Positions 55,144 through 62,771 of a DNA stretch of 64,000 nt are shown piece after piece. The notes below the pieces were generated by a model, which saw only the letters and a program-made list of their open reading frames with translations, had not been told where the DNA came from and searched no databases. How positions within the stretch are numbered: the first letter of the stretch is position 1; the number at the start of each line of letters is the position of its first letter. The stretch is from Paenirhodobacter populi (GTDB taxonomy: Bacteria > Pseudomonadota > Alphaproteobacteria > Rhodobacterales > Rhodobacteraceae). The position numbers were made by a program, and so were the translations under genes. Location of the stretch: positions 1 to 64,000 of the forward strand of contig NZ_SAUZ01000020.1 of NCBI RefSeq assembly GCF_004022215.1, in the 5' to 3' direction.

Positions 55144-55925
55144 GCGGACTCTCCCATCGCGTGATGCAATGTATCCGATGCGGTGCGGCACAGCGCGGCA
55201 TAATCGGCGGAGGTGCGGAATTCCTCGCCGCGCGGATAGGGGGCGGGGACGGCCAGTTCCCGAAACACCCGGCCCGGACGCGCGGCCATCACCACGATCC
55301 GGTCCGACAGGAAGACCGATTCGAACACCGAATGGGTGACGAAGATCACCGTCGAGGAAATCTTCTCCTTCAACTCCAGCAGGTCCTTGTTCAGCTTGTG
55401 GCGGGTGATTTCATCGAGCGCGGCGAAGGGTTCGTCCATCAGGATCAGTTTCGGCCGCGTCACCATCGCCCGCGCGATCGACACCCGCATCTTCATCCCG
55501 CCCGAGAGTTCGCGCGGATAGGCGCGGGCGAACCCTTCGAGCCCGACGAGCCGCAGGGCCAGCCGGATGTCCTCGGCCACCTGCACGAAGCGGCGGTGCT
55601 TCAGGCGGAAGGGCAGGTAGACGTTCTCCTCGACCGTGGCCCAGGGCATCAGGGTGGGTTCCTGAAACACCACGCCGATCTCGGCCGTGCCTTCCCAGCG
55701 GATTTCCCCCCGCGTCGGCTGCATCAGCCCCGCGATCAGCCGCAGCGCCGTGGACTTGCCGCAGCCCGACGGCCCGAGGAGGGAGACGAAATCCCCCTCG
55801 TTCACCTGCAGGGTCATGTCGTGCAGCGCGCGGATGCCGCCGGGAAAGACCTTGTCCACGCCGTCCATCCGCATCAGGGGCGGGCGCTGTCCCACGGGTT
55901 TCGGTTTGCGCCAGGTCACCACCAT
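55140..55925 (-). CDS. ABC transporter ATP-binding protein, nitrate/taurine/HMP type
   Basis: The 261-residue ATPase has Walker A GPSGCGKST (51-59), a Q-loop in VVFQEPTLMPW, the signature LSGGMKMR, Walker B LILMDEPFAALD and the switch histidine in VIFVTHSV. Sequence type matches SsuB/TauB/ThiZ importers. It energises uptake with the permease and the binding protein around it, 7 bases after the latter. The C-terminus is Ala-rich. Confidence 0.95.
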   Translation of the reverse strand: MVVTWRKPKPVGQRPPLMRMDGVDKVFPGGIRALHDMTLQVNEGDFVSLLGPSGCGKSTALRLIAGLMQPTRGEIRWEGTAEIGVVFQEPTLMPWATVEENVYLPFRLKHRRFVQVAEDIRLALRLVGLEGFARAYPRELSGGMKMRVSIARAMVTRPKLILMDEPFAALDEITRHKLNKDLLELKEKISSTVIFVTHSVFESVFLSDRIVVMAARPGRVFRELAVPAPYPRGEEFRTSADYAALCRTASDTLHHAMGESA

Positions 55926-55932
55926 GACGGAC

Positions 55933-56916
55933 CTATTTCTTCAGATCCATCCCCACGCCCTGCCCGATGAAGTCGAGCGTATAGGCCTTGCCATAGTCCA
56001 GATCGGCGGGGACGACGCCGGCCTCGACCATCTTGTCGAAGAAATCCTTCACATGGGCGTCGTTCATCACGCCGATGCCCTTTTCCAGCGCCTCGCCGGA
56101 ATCGACGATGCCCTTGTCCTTCATCTCGGCGATGCCGAAGGCGATCTGTTCGTCGGTCATGTCGGGATTGTCGGTCTTGATCATCGCCGTCGCGGCGGTG
56201 TTGTCGCCGTAAAGGAAATTATACCAGCCGATGATCGAGCCATCGACAAAGCATTTCACCACCTCGGGCTTCGTCGCGATCGTGTCGGCCATCGTCTCGA
56301 CCAGCGTGGAATAGGTCGAATAGCCCGCATCGGCCAGCAGCCAGACATCGGGTTTGAAGCCGCCCTCCTTTTCCACCATCAGCGGTTCCGAGGACAGGTA
56401 GCCCTGCATCCCCGAGTCCGGATCGGCGATGAAGGGTGCGGGGTTGAAGGTGTAGACGGCGCGCTGCGCCTCGGTGAAGCCATAGGCCTTCATCATCCAC
56501 TGGTAGAAGCTCGCATAGCCCGCGTCGCCGATGAACAGCTTGAGCTTCTTCAGATCCTCGAAGCTTTGCGCCTTGCCCGGATGGGACAGGATCACCTGCG
56601 GCTCTTTCTGGAAGGTGGCCATGACGGCGACGACCGGGATGCCTTCCTGCACCGCCGAGAATTCCTCGAGCAGGTTGCCGCCCATGTTGAAGTCGATCCG
56701 CCCCGCCAGCATCAGCGCACGGTTGTTCACCTGCGGCCCGCCCGGCTGGATCGTCACGTCGAGCCCGCAGGCCGCATAGGTGCCGTCGGCGACCGCCTGA
56801 TAGAAGCCGCCGTGTTCCGCCTGCGCCAGCCAGTTGGTCCCGAAGGTCACCGCCGTATTGGCGGAGGCGGCGCCTGCCGAGGCGATCAGGACGAGGGAAA
56901 GGGCGGTTCTGCGCAT
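55933..56916 (-). CDS. ABC transporter substrate-binding protein, NMT1/THI5 type
   Basis: The 327-residue precursor has a signal peptide (MRRTALSLVLIASAGAASA) and a periplasmic binding fold of the NMT1/THI5-like group: FGTNWLAQAEHGGFYQAVADGTY, PQVNNRALMLAGRIDFNMGGN and VQEGIPVVAVMATFQKEPQ. This group binds thiamine precursors (hydroxymethylpyrimidine), sulfonates, nitrate and other small ligands. It is the first gene of the operon and has an RBS GGAG 6 bases before ATG. Its ligand is the key unknown for the locus. Confidence 0.93.
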   Translation of the reverse strand: MRRTALSLVLIASAGAASANTAVTFGTNWLAQAEHGGFYQAVADGTYAACGLDVTIQPGGPQVNNRALMLAGRIDFNMGGNLLEEFSAVQEGIPVVAVMATFQKEPQVILSHPGKAQSFEDLKKLKLFIGDAGYASFYQWMMKAYGFTEAQRAVYTFNPAPFIADPDSGMQGYLSSEPLMVEKEGGFKPDVWLLADAGYSTYSTLVETMADTIATKPEVVKCFVDGSIIGWYNFLYGDNTAATAMIKTDNPDMTDEQIAFGIAEMKDKGIVDSGEALEKGIGVMNDAHVKDFFDKMVEAGVVPADLDYGKAYTLDFIGQGVGMDLKK

Positions 56917-57304
56917 CGGGATCTCCGGGATGATTCTGTGACAAGCCTAAGACCAGCCGCGCGGCGCGGATCGGGGCGCGGAGGCGGCGTCCCCCGCAAA
57001 GCATGGAAGGCCGATCGAACGGGCAGATTTCCGCGGGATTTGCCTGAAGGTTGGGCATATGGTGAGAAAACCACCCGTCGCCGCGGGTTTGCGGGCAAGG
57101 CATTGGGCAAATCCCGGTGCGGGCGGCACCGTGCGGACGAGCAATCGGGAGCGCGGCGCGTGCGGAGAGGGAGGCAGGGGGCCAGCCCCCTCGCGCGTGC
57201 CGCGCTCACCCCCGGGATATTTGTGGAAGAATGAAGGCAGGAGGGAGCTTCGGGTGGTTTTGAAATGCTTTTGACGGCCGGGCGGGCGAATGGACAGGAG
57301 GATC
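56917..57304. promoter_or_regulatory. Divergent control region of the catabolic locus
   Basis: This 388-base gap lies between the divergent binding-protein gene and RidA-like gene. It contains repeat copy 12 (57173-57238) and a 10-bp inverted repeat, GGGATTTGCC at 57035-57044 and GGCAAATCCC at 57106-57115, separated by 61 bases. The inverted repeat could be a regulator site, but no regulator gene is adjacent. No small gene is visible. Confidence 0.5.
57173..57238 (+). repeat. Intergenic two-hairpin repeat, copy 12
   Basis: Hairpin 1 is GGGGGC-CA-GCCCCC, stem 2 is GCGCG-TGC-CGCGC, and the core is CACCCCCGGGATATTTGTGG with AAGAATGAAGG tail. This copy alone lies in a divergent gap, upstream of the RidA-like gene, with no adjacent stop codon. 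Confidence 0.9.
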
Positions 57305-57697
57305 ATGATGCGCATGCTTGAGCCAGCGGCGATCCGGCCGCCCTTCGGACGCTATGCGCATGGGGTCGAGGTGCCGGCGGGCTGGCGGATGGTGATGACC
57401 TCGGGGCAGCTCGGGCTGGGGGTGGATGACGTGGCGCCGATTTCGGTCCGGGGGCAGGCGCGGCTGTGCTTTGCCAATTGCGCGGCGATTCTGGCCGAGG
57501 CCGGGATGGGACCCCGGGATGTGATCCGGATCAACGCCTTCGTCACCGACCGCAGCCATTTCGCCGGCTACATGGCGGCGCGGGATGAATGGCTGGCGGG
57601 GGTGGAGAGGCTGCCGGCCTCGACCCTCGTGATCGTGTCGGGCTTCACCCGGCCGGAGTTTCTGGTCGAAGTCGAGGTGACGGCGGCCGCGCCCTAG
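57305..57697 (+). CDS. RidA-family protein lacking the usual arginine
   Basis: The 130-residue protein is of the YjgF/RidA family, small trimeric proteins that hydrolyse reactive enamines and imines from PLP enzymes. The fold features VMTSGQLGLGVDD and GPRDVIRINAFVTDRSHFAGY are kept. However, where archetypal RidA has the catalytic arginine (PARST-type motif), this one reads PASTLV, so it may not have the standard deaminase activity. ATG 57305 has an AGGAGG site. It is divergent from the ABC importer operon and followed by a LysE exporter gene. Confidence 0.88.
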   Translation: MMRMLEPAAIRPPFGRYAHGVEVPAGWRMVMTSGQLGLGVDDVAPISVRGQARLCFANCAAILAEAGMGPRDVIRINAFVTDRSHFAGYMAARDEWLAGVERLPASTLVIVSGFTRPEFLVEVEVTAAAP

Positions 57698-57728
57698 GCT
57701 AGAGCTGGCGCCGACTCAGGAGGCAAGA

Positions 57729-58355
57729 ATGCTCGATACCCTCATGGCCTTTCCGCCGGCGACGCTGGTGGCGTTTCTGCTGGGCGCCTTGGTGCTGAAC
57801 TTCACGCCGGGGGCGGATGTGCTGTTCGCCACAGCCTCGGGCATTCAGGGCGGACCGAAGGCCGGTGCCGCGGCGGGGCTGGGTGTCGGCATCGGCGGGA
57901 TCTTTCACACCTGCGCGACGGCCTTTGGGCTGGGGGCGCTGGTGGCGGCGCATCCCGGCGCGCTGGATGTGGTGCGCTGGTTCGGCGCGGCCTATCTGCT
58001 GTATATCGCCTGGCGCAGCTGGCAGGCGGGACGGCCCGATACCGCGGCGGCGGGCGCGGCGCTGACCCCGCGCGAGGCGTTCCGGCGCGGCACGCTGACC
58101 AACCTGCTGAATCCCAAGGTGATGCTGTTCATGCTGGCCTATCTGCCGCAGTTCACCGATCCGGCGATCGGCCCGATCTGGCAGCAGATGCTGATTCTGG
58201 GCGGGATCGTCTTTTGCACCGGGACGCTGGTGACGATGGGTTACGGCGTGACGGCGGGCTGGCTGGGCGCGCGGCTGGCGGGGCGGATGGGCGTTCTCAA
58301 CCGTGTCGCGGCGGTGATGTTCGGCGGGCTGGCGGCGAAGCTGGTGCTTGACTAG
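57729..58355 (+). CDS. LysE/RhtB family amino-acid exporter
   Basis: The 208-residue inner-membrane protein has six membrane segments and the LysE-type start LVAFLLGALVLNFTPGADVLFATASG, plus GTLTNLLNPKVMLFMLAYLPQF. It would export an amino acid or a small amine-containing compound. It lies 31 bases after the RidA-like gene on the same strand, with CAGGAGG before ATG 57729. Whether it serves the heterocycle locus is not known. Confidence 0.93.
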   Translation: MLDTLMAFPPATLVAFLLGALVLNFTPGADVLFATASGIQGGPKAGAAAGLGVGIGGIFHTCATAFGLGALVAAHPGALDVVRWFGAAYLLYIAWRSWQAGRPDTAAAGAALTPREAFRRGTLTNLLNPKVMLFMLAYLPQFTDPAIGPIWQQMLILGGIVFCTGTLVTMGYGVTAGWLGARLAGRMGVLNRVAAVMFGGLAAKLVLD

Positions 58356-58382
58356 CCCGCCGATCACCCCCATCCCGGCGGC

Positions 58383-59033
58383 ATGAGCGATTTCGTCTAT
58401 ACCCCCACCAGCGAACAGCCCCGGATCCTGCATGAGGATCACGAGATCCTTGTGGTCGACAAGCCCGCGGGGCTGTTGTCCGTGCCGGGCAAGGGCGAGG
58501 ATCGCGCCGATTGCCTGATCGCGCGGCTGCGCGGGCCCTGGCCCACGGTGCTGCTGGTGCATCGGCTGGATCTGGATACCTCGGGCGTGATGGTCTTTGC
58601 GCTGACGCCCCATGCGCAGCGCCATCTGGGCCTGCAGTTCGAGCACCGGCAGACGAAGAAGCAATATGTCGCGCGGCTCTGGGGCCGGCTGGAGCCGAAG
58701 GAGGGGCGGGTGGACCTGCCGCTTTGCGTCGACTGGCCGAACCGTCCGCGCCAGCATGTGGATTTCGAGAATGGCCGCGCGGCGCAGACCGACTGGCGGG
58801 TGATGCGGTATGAGGGCGACACGACGCGGGTGCGGCTGACGCCGCTGACCGGGCGCAGCCATCAGTTGCGGGTGCATATGTGCGAACTCGGCCATCCGAT
58901 CCTTGGCGATCCGCTGTATGCCGAAGGCCCGGCGGGCGATTTCCCGCGCCTGATGCTGCATGCCGAGAGCCTGCGCCTGCGCCATCCGGACGGCGGGAAG
59001 CACATGACCTTCAGCGCGCCCTGCCCGTTCTAG
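58383..59033 (+). CDS. RluA-family pseudouridine synthase
   Basis: The 216-residue single-domain enzyme has the catalytic aspartate in VHRLDLDTSGVMVFAL and the RluA-specific TGRSHQLRVHMCELGHPILGDPLYA. RluA modifies U746 of 23S rRNA and U32 of tRNAs in E. coli. The absence of an S4 domain and the short length fit RluA rather than RluC or RluD. It follows LysE by 27 bases. Repeat copy 13 starts 44 bases after the stop. Confidence 0.9.
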   Translation: MSDFVYTPTSEQPRILHEDHEILVVDKPAGLLSVPGKGEDRADCLIARLRGPWPTVLLVHRLDLDTSGVMVFALTPHAQRHLGLQFEHRQTKKQYVARLWGRLEPKEGRVDLPLCVDWPNRPRQHVDFENGRAAQTDWRVMRYEGDTTRVRLTPLTGRSHQLRVHMCELGHPILGDPLYAEGPAGDFPRLMLHAESLRLRHPDGGKHMTFSAPCPF

Positions 59034-59076
59034 GGGGTGGTTTCCGGGCGCGGTTGGTGCTGGCGGATGGGTGGGA

Positions 59077-59139
59077 AAGGGGGCGCCGCCCCCTCGGCCT
59101 TCGGCCTCACCCCCGGGATATTTTCGGAAAGATGAATGG
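59077..59139 (+). repeat. Intergenic two-hairpin repeat, copy 13
   Basis: Hairpin 1 is GGGGGC-GCC-GCCCCC, stem 2 is GGCC-TTC-GGCC, and the core is CACCCCCGGGATATTTTCGG with AAAGATGAATGG tail. It lies between the convergent RluA stop (59033) and WGR stop (59161). Confidence 0.9.
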
Positions 59140-59160
59140 GAGACTGCCCCGAGGGCGGTT

Positions 59161-59409
59161 TCAGCTTGGCCGGGGACCGGCAACGTATTCCTCGGTCAGG
59201 GAATAGCCGCGGCGTTGGGCCCCCCTGCGCCAGTGGTCGGCGGCCTGTGCCGCCTCGCGCAGGTTGCCGTAAAGGCGGATGCGCAGGCCGAGGCTGCGCC
59301 CCTGCCGCCCCCATTCGCGCGCGACGCTGTATTCGCCGAACAGGTTGTTGGTCAGATCGACGCGGTAGAAGCCCTGCGTGGGCGCGCGGTGCAGGATCAG
59401 GGACAGCAT
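59161..59409 (-). CDS. Single-domain WGR protein
   Basis: The 82-residue protein is essentially one WGR domain: RVDLTNNLFGEYSVAREWGRQGR and LYGNLREAAQAADHW. WGR domains are best known from PARP family proteins, where they bind DNA ends. Free-standing bacterial versions are common but their role is unproven. No PARP or polymerase partner is near. ATG 59409 has no good RBS, yet the length matches the family. The 170 bases before rpmJ's terminator hold nothing else recognisable. Confidence 0.82.
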   Translation of the reverse strand: MLSLILHRAPTQGFYRVDLTNNLFGEYSVAREWGRQGRSLGLRIRLYGNLREAAQAADHWRRGAQRRGYSLTEEYVAGPRPS

Positions 59410-59576
59410 GGCAGGGCTCCGAGGGACTGCCCTATCGAATCACACACGGGGCATCGGCGCAAGCCTGCGGTGAGGCGGAATGTGGCGGAGGCACATTTCG
59501 CGTGAGGTCGCTTTGCCGTCTTGGCATCAGCCGGGGAGGGCCGCGATGTTTCGGAAAGCTCCGGGTGTCCATGACG

Positions 59577-59604
59577 AAAAGGCCGCATGGTTTCCCATGC
59601 GGCC
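59577..59604 (-). terminator. Rho-independent terminator after rpmJ
   Basis: On the minus strand the 10-bp stem GGCCGCATGG / CCATGCGGCC with a GAAA loop is followed by TTTTC. It lies 25 bases after the rpmJ stop. Confidence 0.88.
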
Positions 59605-59628
59605 CGGAATTCGTCGCTGCAAGCGATA

Positions 59629-59754
59629 TCAGCCCTGACGGGCCTTGAACCGCTTTTGCGTCTTGTTGATCACGTAGACGCGGCCTTTGCGGCGCACGAT
59701 CTGGCAATCGCGATGACGCTGCTTGAGCGAGCGGAGCGAGTTGCGGACCTTCAT
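59629..59754 (-). CDS. rpmJ: 50S ribosomal protein L36, zinc-free type
   Basis: The 41-residue protein is bL36: [20 protein letters not shown] then [21 protein letters not shown]. Only one cysteine remains (RDCQ), so this is the zinc-independent (C-minus) paralogue. RBS AGGAGGA lies 6 bases before ATG 59754. It is monocistronic, with a terminator just downstream. It lies 69 bases downstream of the tRNA-Val gene on the same strand. Confidence 0.96.
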   Translation of the reverse strand: MKVRNSLRSLKQRHRDCQIVRRKGRVYVINKTQKRFKARQG

Positions 59755-59822
59755 CGGTCTTCCTCCTGGTCGCGGCGCGCGTGCGCCTTGAAACAGATGT
59801 GCCCCCCGGAGGGAGCGGTGAA

Positions 59823-59897
59823 TGGTGGGCGGTACTGGGATCGAACCAGTGGCCACTACGATGTCAACGTAGTGCTCTACCGCTGAGCTAACCGCCC
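59823..59897 (-). tRNA. tRNA-Val(GAC)
   Basis: A complete cloverleaf reads on the minus strand: acceptor GGGCGGT/ACCGCCC, D-arm GCTC-AGCGGTA-GAGC, anticodon arm CTACG-TTGACAT-CGTAG with anticodon GAC, and T-arm CTGG-TTCGATC-CCAG. The discriminator A is at 59826 and CCA is encoded (59823-59825). It decodes GUC and GUU. Confidence 0.97.
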
Positions 59898-60031
59898 ACA
59901 ACCTTGGCGATCGGGCGGAGGAACCGCTCAACCTCTTCGGTTTGGGGGTCTATAAAAGGACTCCGGGCGGCTTGCAAGAGGGTATTGGAAGGAAATCAAA
60001 ACGGTGTAGTCTGCCGTTGTAAGGAGTGATC

Positions 60032-60898
60032 ATGGCCCCCGTGCAACACGACAGGCTGCCCTATATCCTGCAGCGACCGGCGCGGGTGACGGCGCCGGTG
60101 ATCTTTTCCTCGCCCCATTCCGGGCGGGACTATCCGGAAGGCATGATCAGCCGTTCCATCCTTGACGAAAGGCGGCTGCGGTCTTCCGAGGATGCCTTTG
60201 TGGACGATCTGCTGGCTTCGGCCCCGGCGCGGGGGGCGGCGCTTCTGGCGGCGCGCTATCCGCGCGCCTATGTCGACCTGAACCGGGCCGAGGATGAACT
60301 CGACCCCGCATTGATCGAGGGGTTGCTGCGGCCGCCGCGCGGGGCGCGGGTGATGGCGGGGCTTGGGGTGATTCCCCGCGTCGTCGCCGGCAACCGCCCG
60401 ATCTATGCCGGCAAGCTGCCCCGCGCCGAGGCCGAGGCCCGCCTTGCCGCCGTCTGGCGCCCCTATCACGCCGTGCTCGCCGCCCTCCTGGGCGAGGTGC
60501 GCCGCCGATTCGGCCGGGTGATCCTGTTCGACATGCATTCGATGCCCTCCGAGGCGGTGGACCAGATGGGCGAGCGCCGCCCGGACATCGTGCTGGGCGA
60601 TCGCTTCGGCGTCGCCGCGCGGTCCGAAACCACCGCGCAGGTGGAGGCGGTGTTCAGTTCGCTCGGCCTGCGGGTGGCGCGCAACGCGCCCTTTGCCGGG
60701 GCCTATATCACTCAACGCTATGGCCGCCCCGCCGAGGGAATCGAGGTCGTGCAGATCGAGATCAACCGCGGCCTCTACATGGACGAGGCGCATGTCATCC
60801 GGTCCGAAAGCTACGACGTCTTCGCCGCGCTGATGGAGGATGCGGTGGCAAGGCTGCTGGACATCTGGCGCGAGCCGGGGCGGATGGCGGCGGAATGA
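60032..60898 (+). CDS. N-formylglutamate amidohydrolase family protein
   Basis: The 288-residue zinc-type hydrolase is of the FGase (PF05013) family: PVIFSSPHSGRDYP with the first histidine, the VDLNRAEDELDP pattern, ILFDMHSMPS and VVQIEINRGLYMDE. HutG-type members cleave N-formylglutamate in histidine degradation. No hut genes are nearby, so the exact substrate is uncertain. RBS AAGGAG lies 5 bases before ATG 60032, while a GTG two codons earlier is less likely. The stop abuts that of dinB. Confidence 0.92.
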   Translation: MAPVQHDRLPYILQRPARVTAPVIFSSPHSGRDYPEGMISRSILDERRLRSSEDAFVDDLLASAPARGAALLAARYPRAYVDLNRAEDELDPALIEGLLRPPRGARVMAGLGVIPRVVAGNRPIYAGKLPRAEAEARLAAVWRPYHAVLAALLGEVRRRFGRVILFDMHSMPSEAVDQMGERRPDIVLGDRFGVAARSETTAQVEAVFSSLGLRVARNAPFAGAYITQRYGRPAEGIEVVQIEINRGLYMDEAHVIRSESYDVFAALMEDAVARLLDIWREPGRMAAE

Positions 60899-62164
60899 TC
60901 AGTCCGGCGGCGTGAAGCCGCGCCCGCGCAGGATCGCATCCTTGCCGAATTTCTCGCGGATCCGATCCATCGCGCGTTCCGCCCCGGCACGGCGCCCGGC
61001 CTGCGGGTCGAGCAGATCGCCCACCGGGTCGCGCCCGTCGGCGGGTGTGAGGTCCGAATAGCCCGCGCCGATCAGCCGGAAAGGCCCCTTCTCCGGCAAT
61101 GCCGACAGCAGCCCCTGCGCGGCGCGGAACAGCGTATCGGCAAGCTGCGCGGGTTCATCCAGCCGCACCTGCCGCGACAGCGCCGAAAAATCCGCCCGAC
61201 GCAGTTTCAGCGTCACGGTGCGGCCCTGAAGCTCCTTCGCCTTCATCCGCGCCGCGGTCTTTTCGCACATCAGCCACAGATGCGTTTCCAGCAGGCCGCG
61301 GTCGGCAATGTCCTCGTCGAAGGTCGTCTCGCTCGACACCGACTTGACCGGCGCATCGGGGGTGACGCGGCGGTGATCCTCGCCCTGCGCCAGCGCGTAA
61401 AGCCGCGCACCCGAGGGGCCGAGCCGCTCGACCAGCCGCCGTTCCCCGGCGCGGCGCAGGTCGGCCAATGTCCGCAGCCCGGCACGCGCCAGCACCGTCC
61501 GCGTCGCCTCGCCCACGCCCCACAGCAGCGACACCGGCTTGTCGCGCAGGAAATCCGCCGTCTCGGCCCGGCCGATCACCGAAAAGCCGCGCGGCTTGTC
61601 GAGATCCGAGGCGATCTTCGCCAGAAACTTGTTGTGCGACAGCCCGATGGAAACGGTGACGCCGATCTCCGCCTCGATCTCGCGGGCGAGGCGGGCCATC
61701 TGCGCGGCGGGCGGCGCGTGATGCAGCCGCTCCGTCCCGCCGAGGTCAAGGAAGGCCTCGTCCAGCGACAGCGGCTCGATCAGCGGGGTCAGCGCCTCCA
61801 TCTTCGCCCGGATCTCGCGCGAGACGGCGGCGTAATGCGCCATGCGCGGCGGCAGGACCACCGCATCGGGGCACAGCTTCAGCGCCTGAAACATCGGCAT
61901 GGCCGAGCGCACGCCGGAAATCCGCGCGATATAGCAGCAGGTCGAGACCACGCCCCGCTTGCCGCCGCCGACGATGAGCGGGCGCGAGGACAGGGCGGGG
62001 TTGTCGCGCTTCTCGACCGAGGCATAGAAACTGTCGCAGTCCAGATGCGCGATCGTCAGCGAGAACAGTTCGGGATGCGACAGCACCCGCGGCCCGCCGC
62101 AGTTCGGGCAGCGGGCCGGCGCGGTATCAAACGGGGTAAGGCAATCGCGGCACAGGCTGGGCAT
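60899..62164 (-). CDS. dinB: DNA polymerase IV with N-terminal zinc-ribbon
   Basis: The 421-residue Y-family polymerase performs translesion synthesis. The catalytic acidic residues are Asp42 and Asp44 in IAHLDCDSFYASVEK and the pair in EPLSLDEAFLDL. IGLSHNKFLAKIASDLDKPRGF marks the palm. A little-finger domain follows. Residues 1-25 carry CRDC and CPNCGG (Cys5, Cys8, Cys19, Cys22), a zinc-ribbon not present in E. coli DinB. The beta-clamp binding motif at the C-terminus is not clear. ATG 62164 keeps this extension in frame; no closer start with a better RBS is seen. Confidence 0.93.
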   Translation of the reverse strand: MPSLCRDCLTPFDTAPARCPNCGGPRVLSHPELFSLTIAHLDCDSFYASVEKRDNPALSSRPLIVGGGKRGVVSTCCYIARISGVRSAMPMFQALKLCPDAVVLPPRMAHYAAVSREIRAKMEALTPLIEPLSLDEAFLDLGGTERLHHAPPAAQMARLAREIEAEIGVTVSIGLSHNKFLAKIASDLDKPRGFSVIGRAETADFLRDKPVSLLWGVGEATRTVLARAGLRTLADLRRAGERRLVERLGPSGARLYALAQGEDHRRVTPDAPVKSVSSETTFDEDIADRGLLETHLWLMCEKTAARMKAKELQGRTVTLKLRRADFSALSRQVRLDEPAQLADTLFRAAQGLLSALPEKGPFRLIGAGYSDLTPADGRDPVGDLLDPQAGRRAGAERAMDRIREKFGKDAILRGRGFTPPD

Positions 62165-62223
62165 GGGGGCAAGGCATCAGGGACATGACCAGTCTAGCGC
62201 CTTGCGCCGCGCTGCGCGAGGGA

Positions 62224-62631
62224 TCACTCCGCCGCGTGGCGCTCGCTGCGGTCGACCGGACGCGGGCGCCCGTCTTCATCGACGGCGACCATGGTGAAGC
62301 GCGCCTCTGTCACCTTTTCGCGCAGCGCGGTGTAGCAGCGCCGCGCCCAGACCTCGATCCGGATGACCATGGAGGTGCGGCCGATCTGATCGACGGCGGT
62401 ATAGACGCACAGCGTGTCGCCGACCTTGACCGGCTTCTTGAAAACGATCTCGTTCGCGGCGATGGTGACGGTGCGGCCGTTGCTGCGTTCATTGGCGCGG
62501 ATCGCCGCGGCCAGATCCATCTGCGACATCACCCAGCCGCCAAAGATATCCCCCGCCGCGTTGGTGTCGGCAGGCATGGCAAGGGTGCGCAGGGTCAGTT
62601 CCATCCCCTCGGGGGCAGTGCTCTCGCTCAT
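62224..62631 (-). CDS. YciA-type acyl-CoA thioesterase
   Basis: The 135-residue hotdog-fold thioesterase hydrolyses acyl-CoAs. The signature PADTNAAGDIFGGWVMSQMD contains the conserved Asn and Asp of the YciA type. RTVTIAANEIVFKKPVKVGD and RCYTALREKVTEA follow. The N-terminus is short. ATG 62631 has an AGGAG site. It precedes clpB in the same direction only after repeat copy 14 and lies divergently upstream of nothing else. Substrate chain length is unknown. Confidence 0.9.
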   Translation of the reverse strand: MSESTAPEGMELTLRTLAMPADTNAAGDIFGGWVMSQMDLAAAIRANERSNGRTVTIAANEIVFKKPVKVGDTLCVYTAVDQIGRTSMVIRIEVWARRCYTALREKVTEARFTMVAVDEDGRPRPVDRSERHAAE

Positions 62632-62771
62632 TTTCAGGCTCCTGTCAGGACCTCCCGTCCCGCCTATGACATGGTGTCGCATCGCGACTCAACCCCCCGC
62701 AAAGGAAATGCTGCATTGCAGAAAGATCAAAAGGGGCGCTCGCGCGCCCCTTCCAGCCGTTCTCCGGCTGT

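Noticed and set aside
53030-55201. A 723-codon frame running from the amidohydrolase into the permease region
   Set aside because: The permease frame and its overlap with the amidohydrolase ATG at 54295 explain the region better. The extra 300 residues are Arg/Ala rich and do not extend the amidohydrolase fold.
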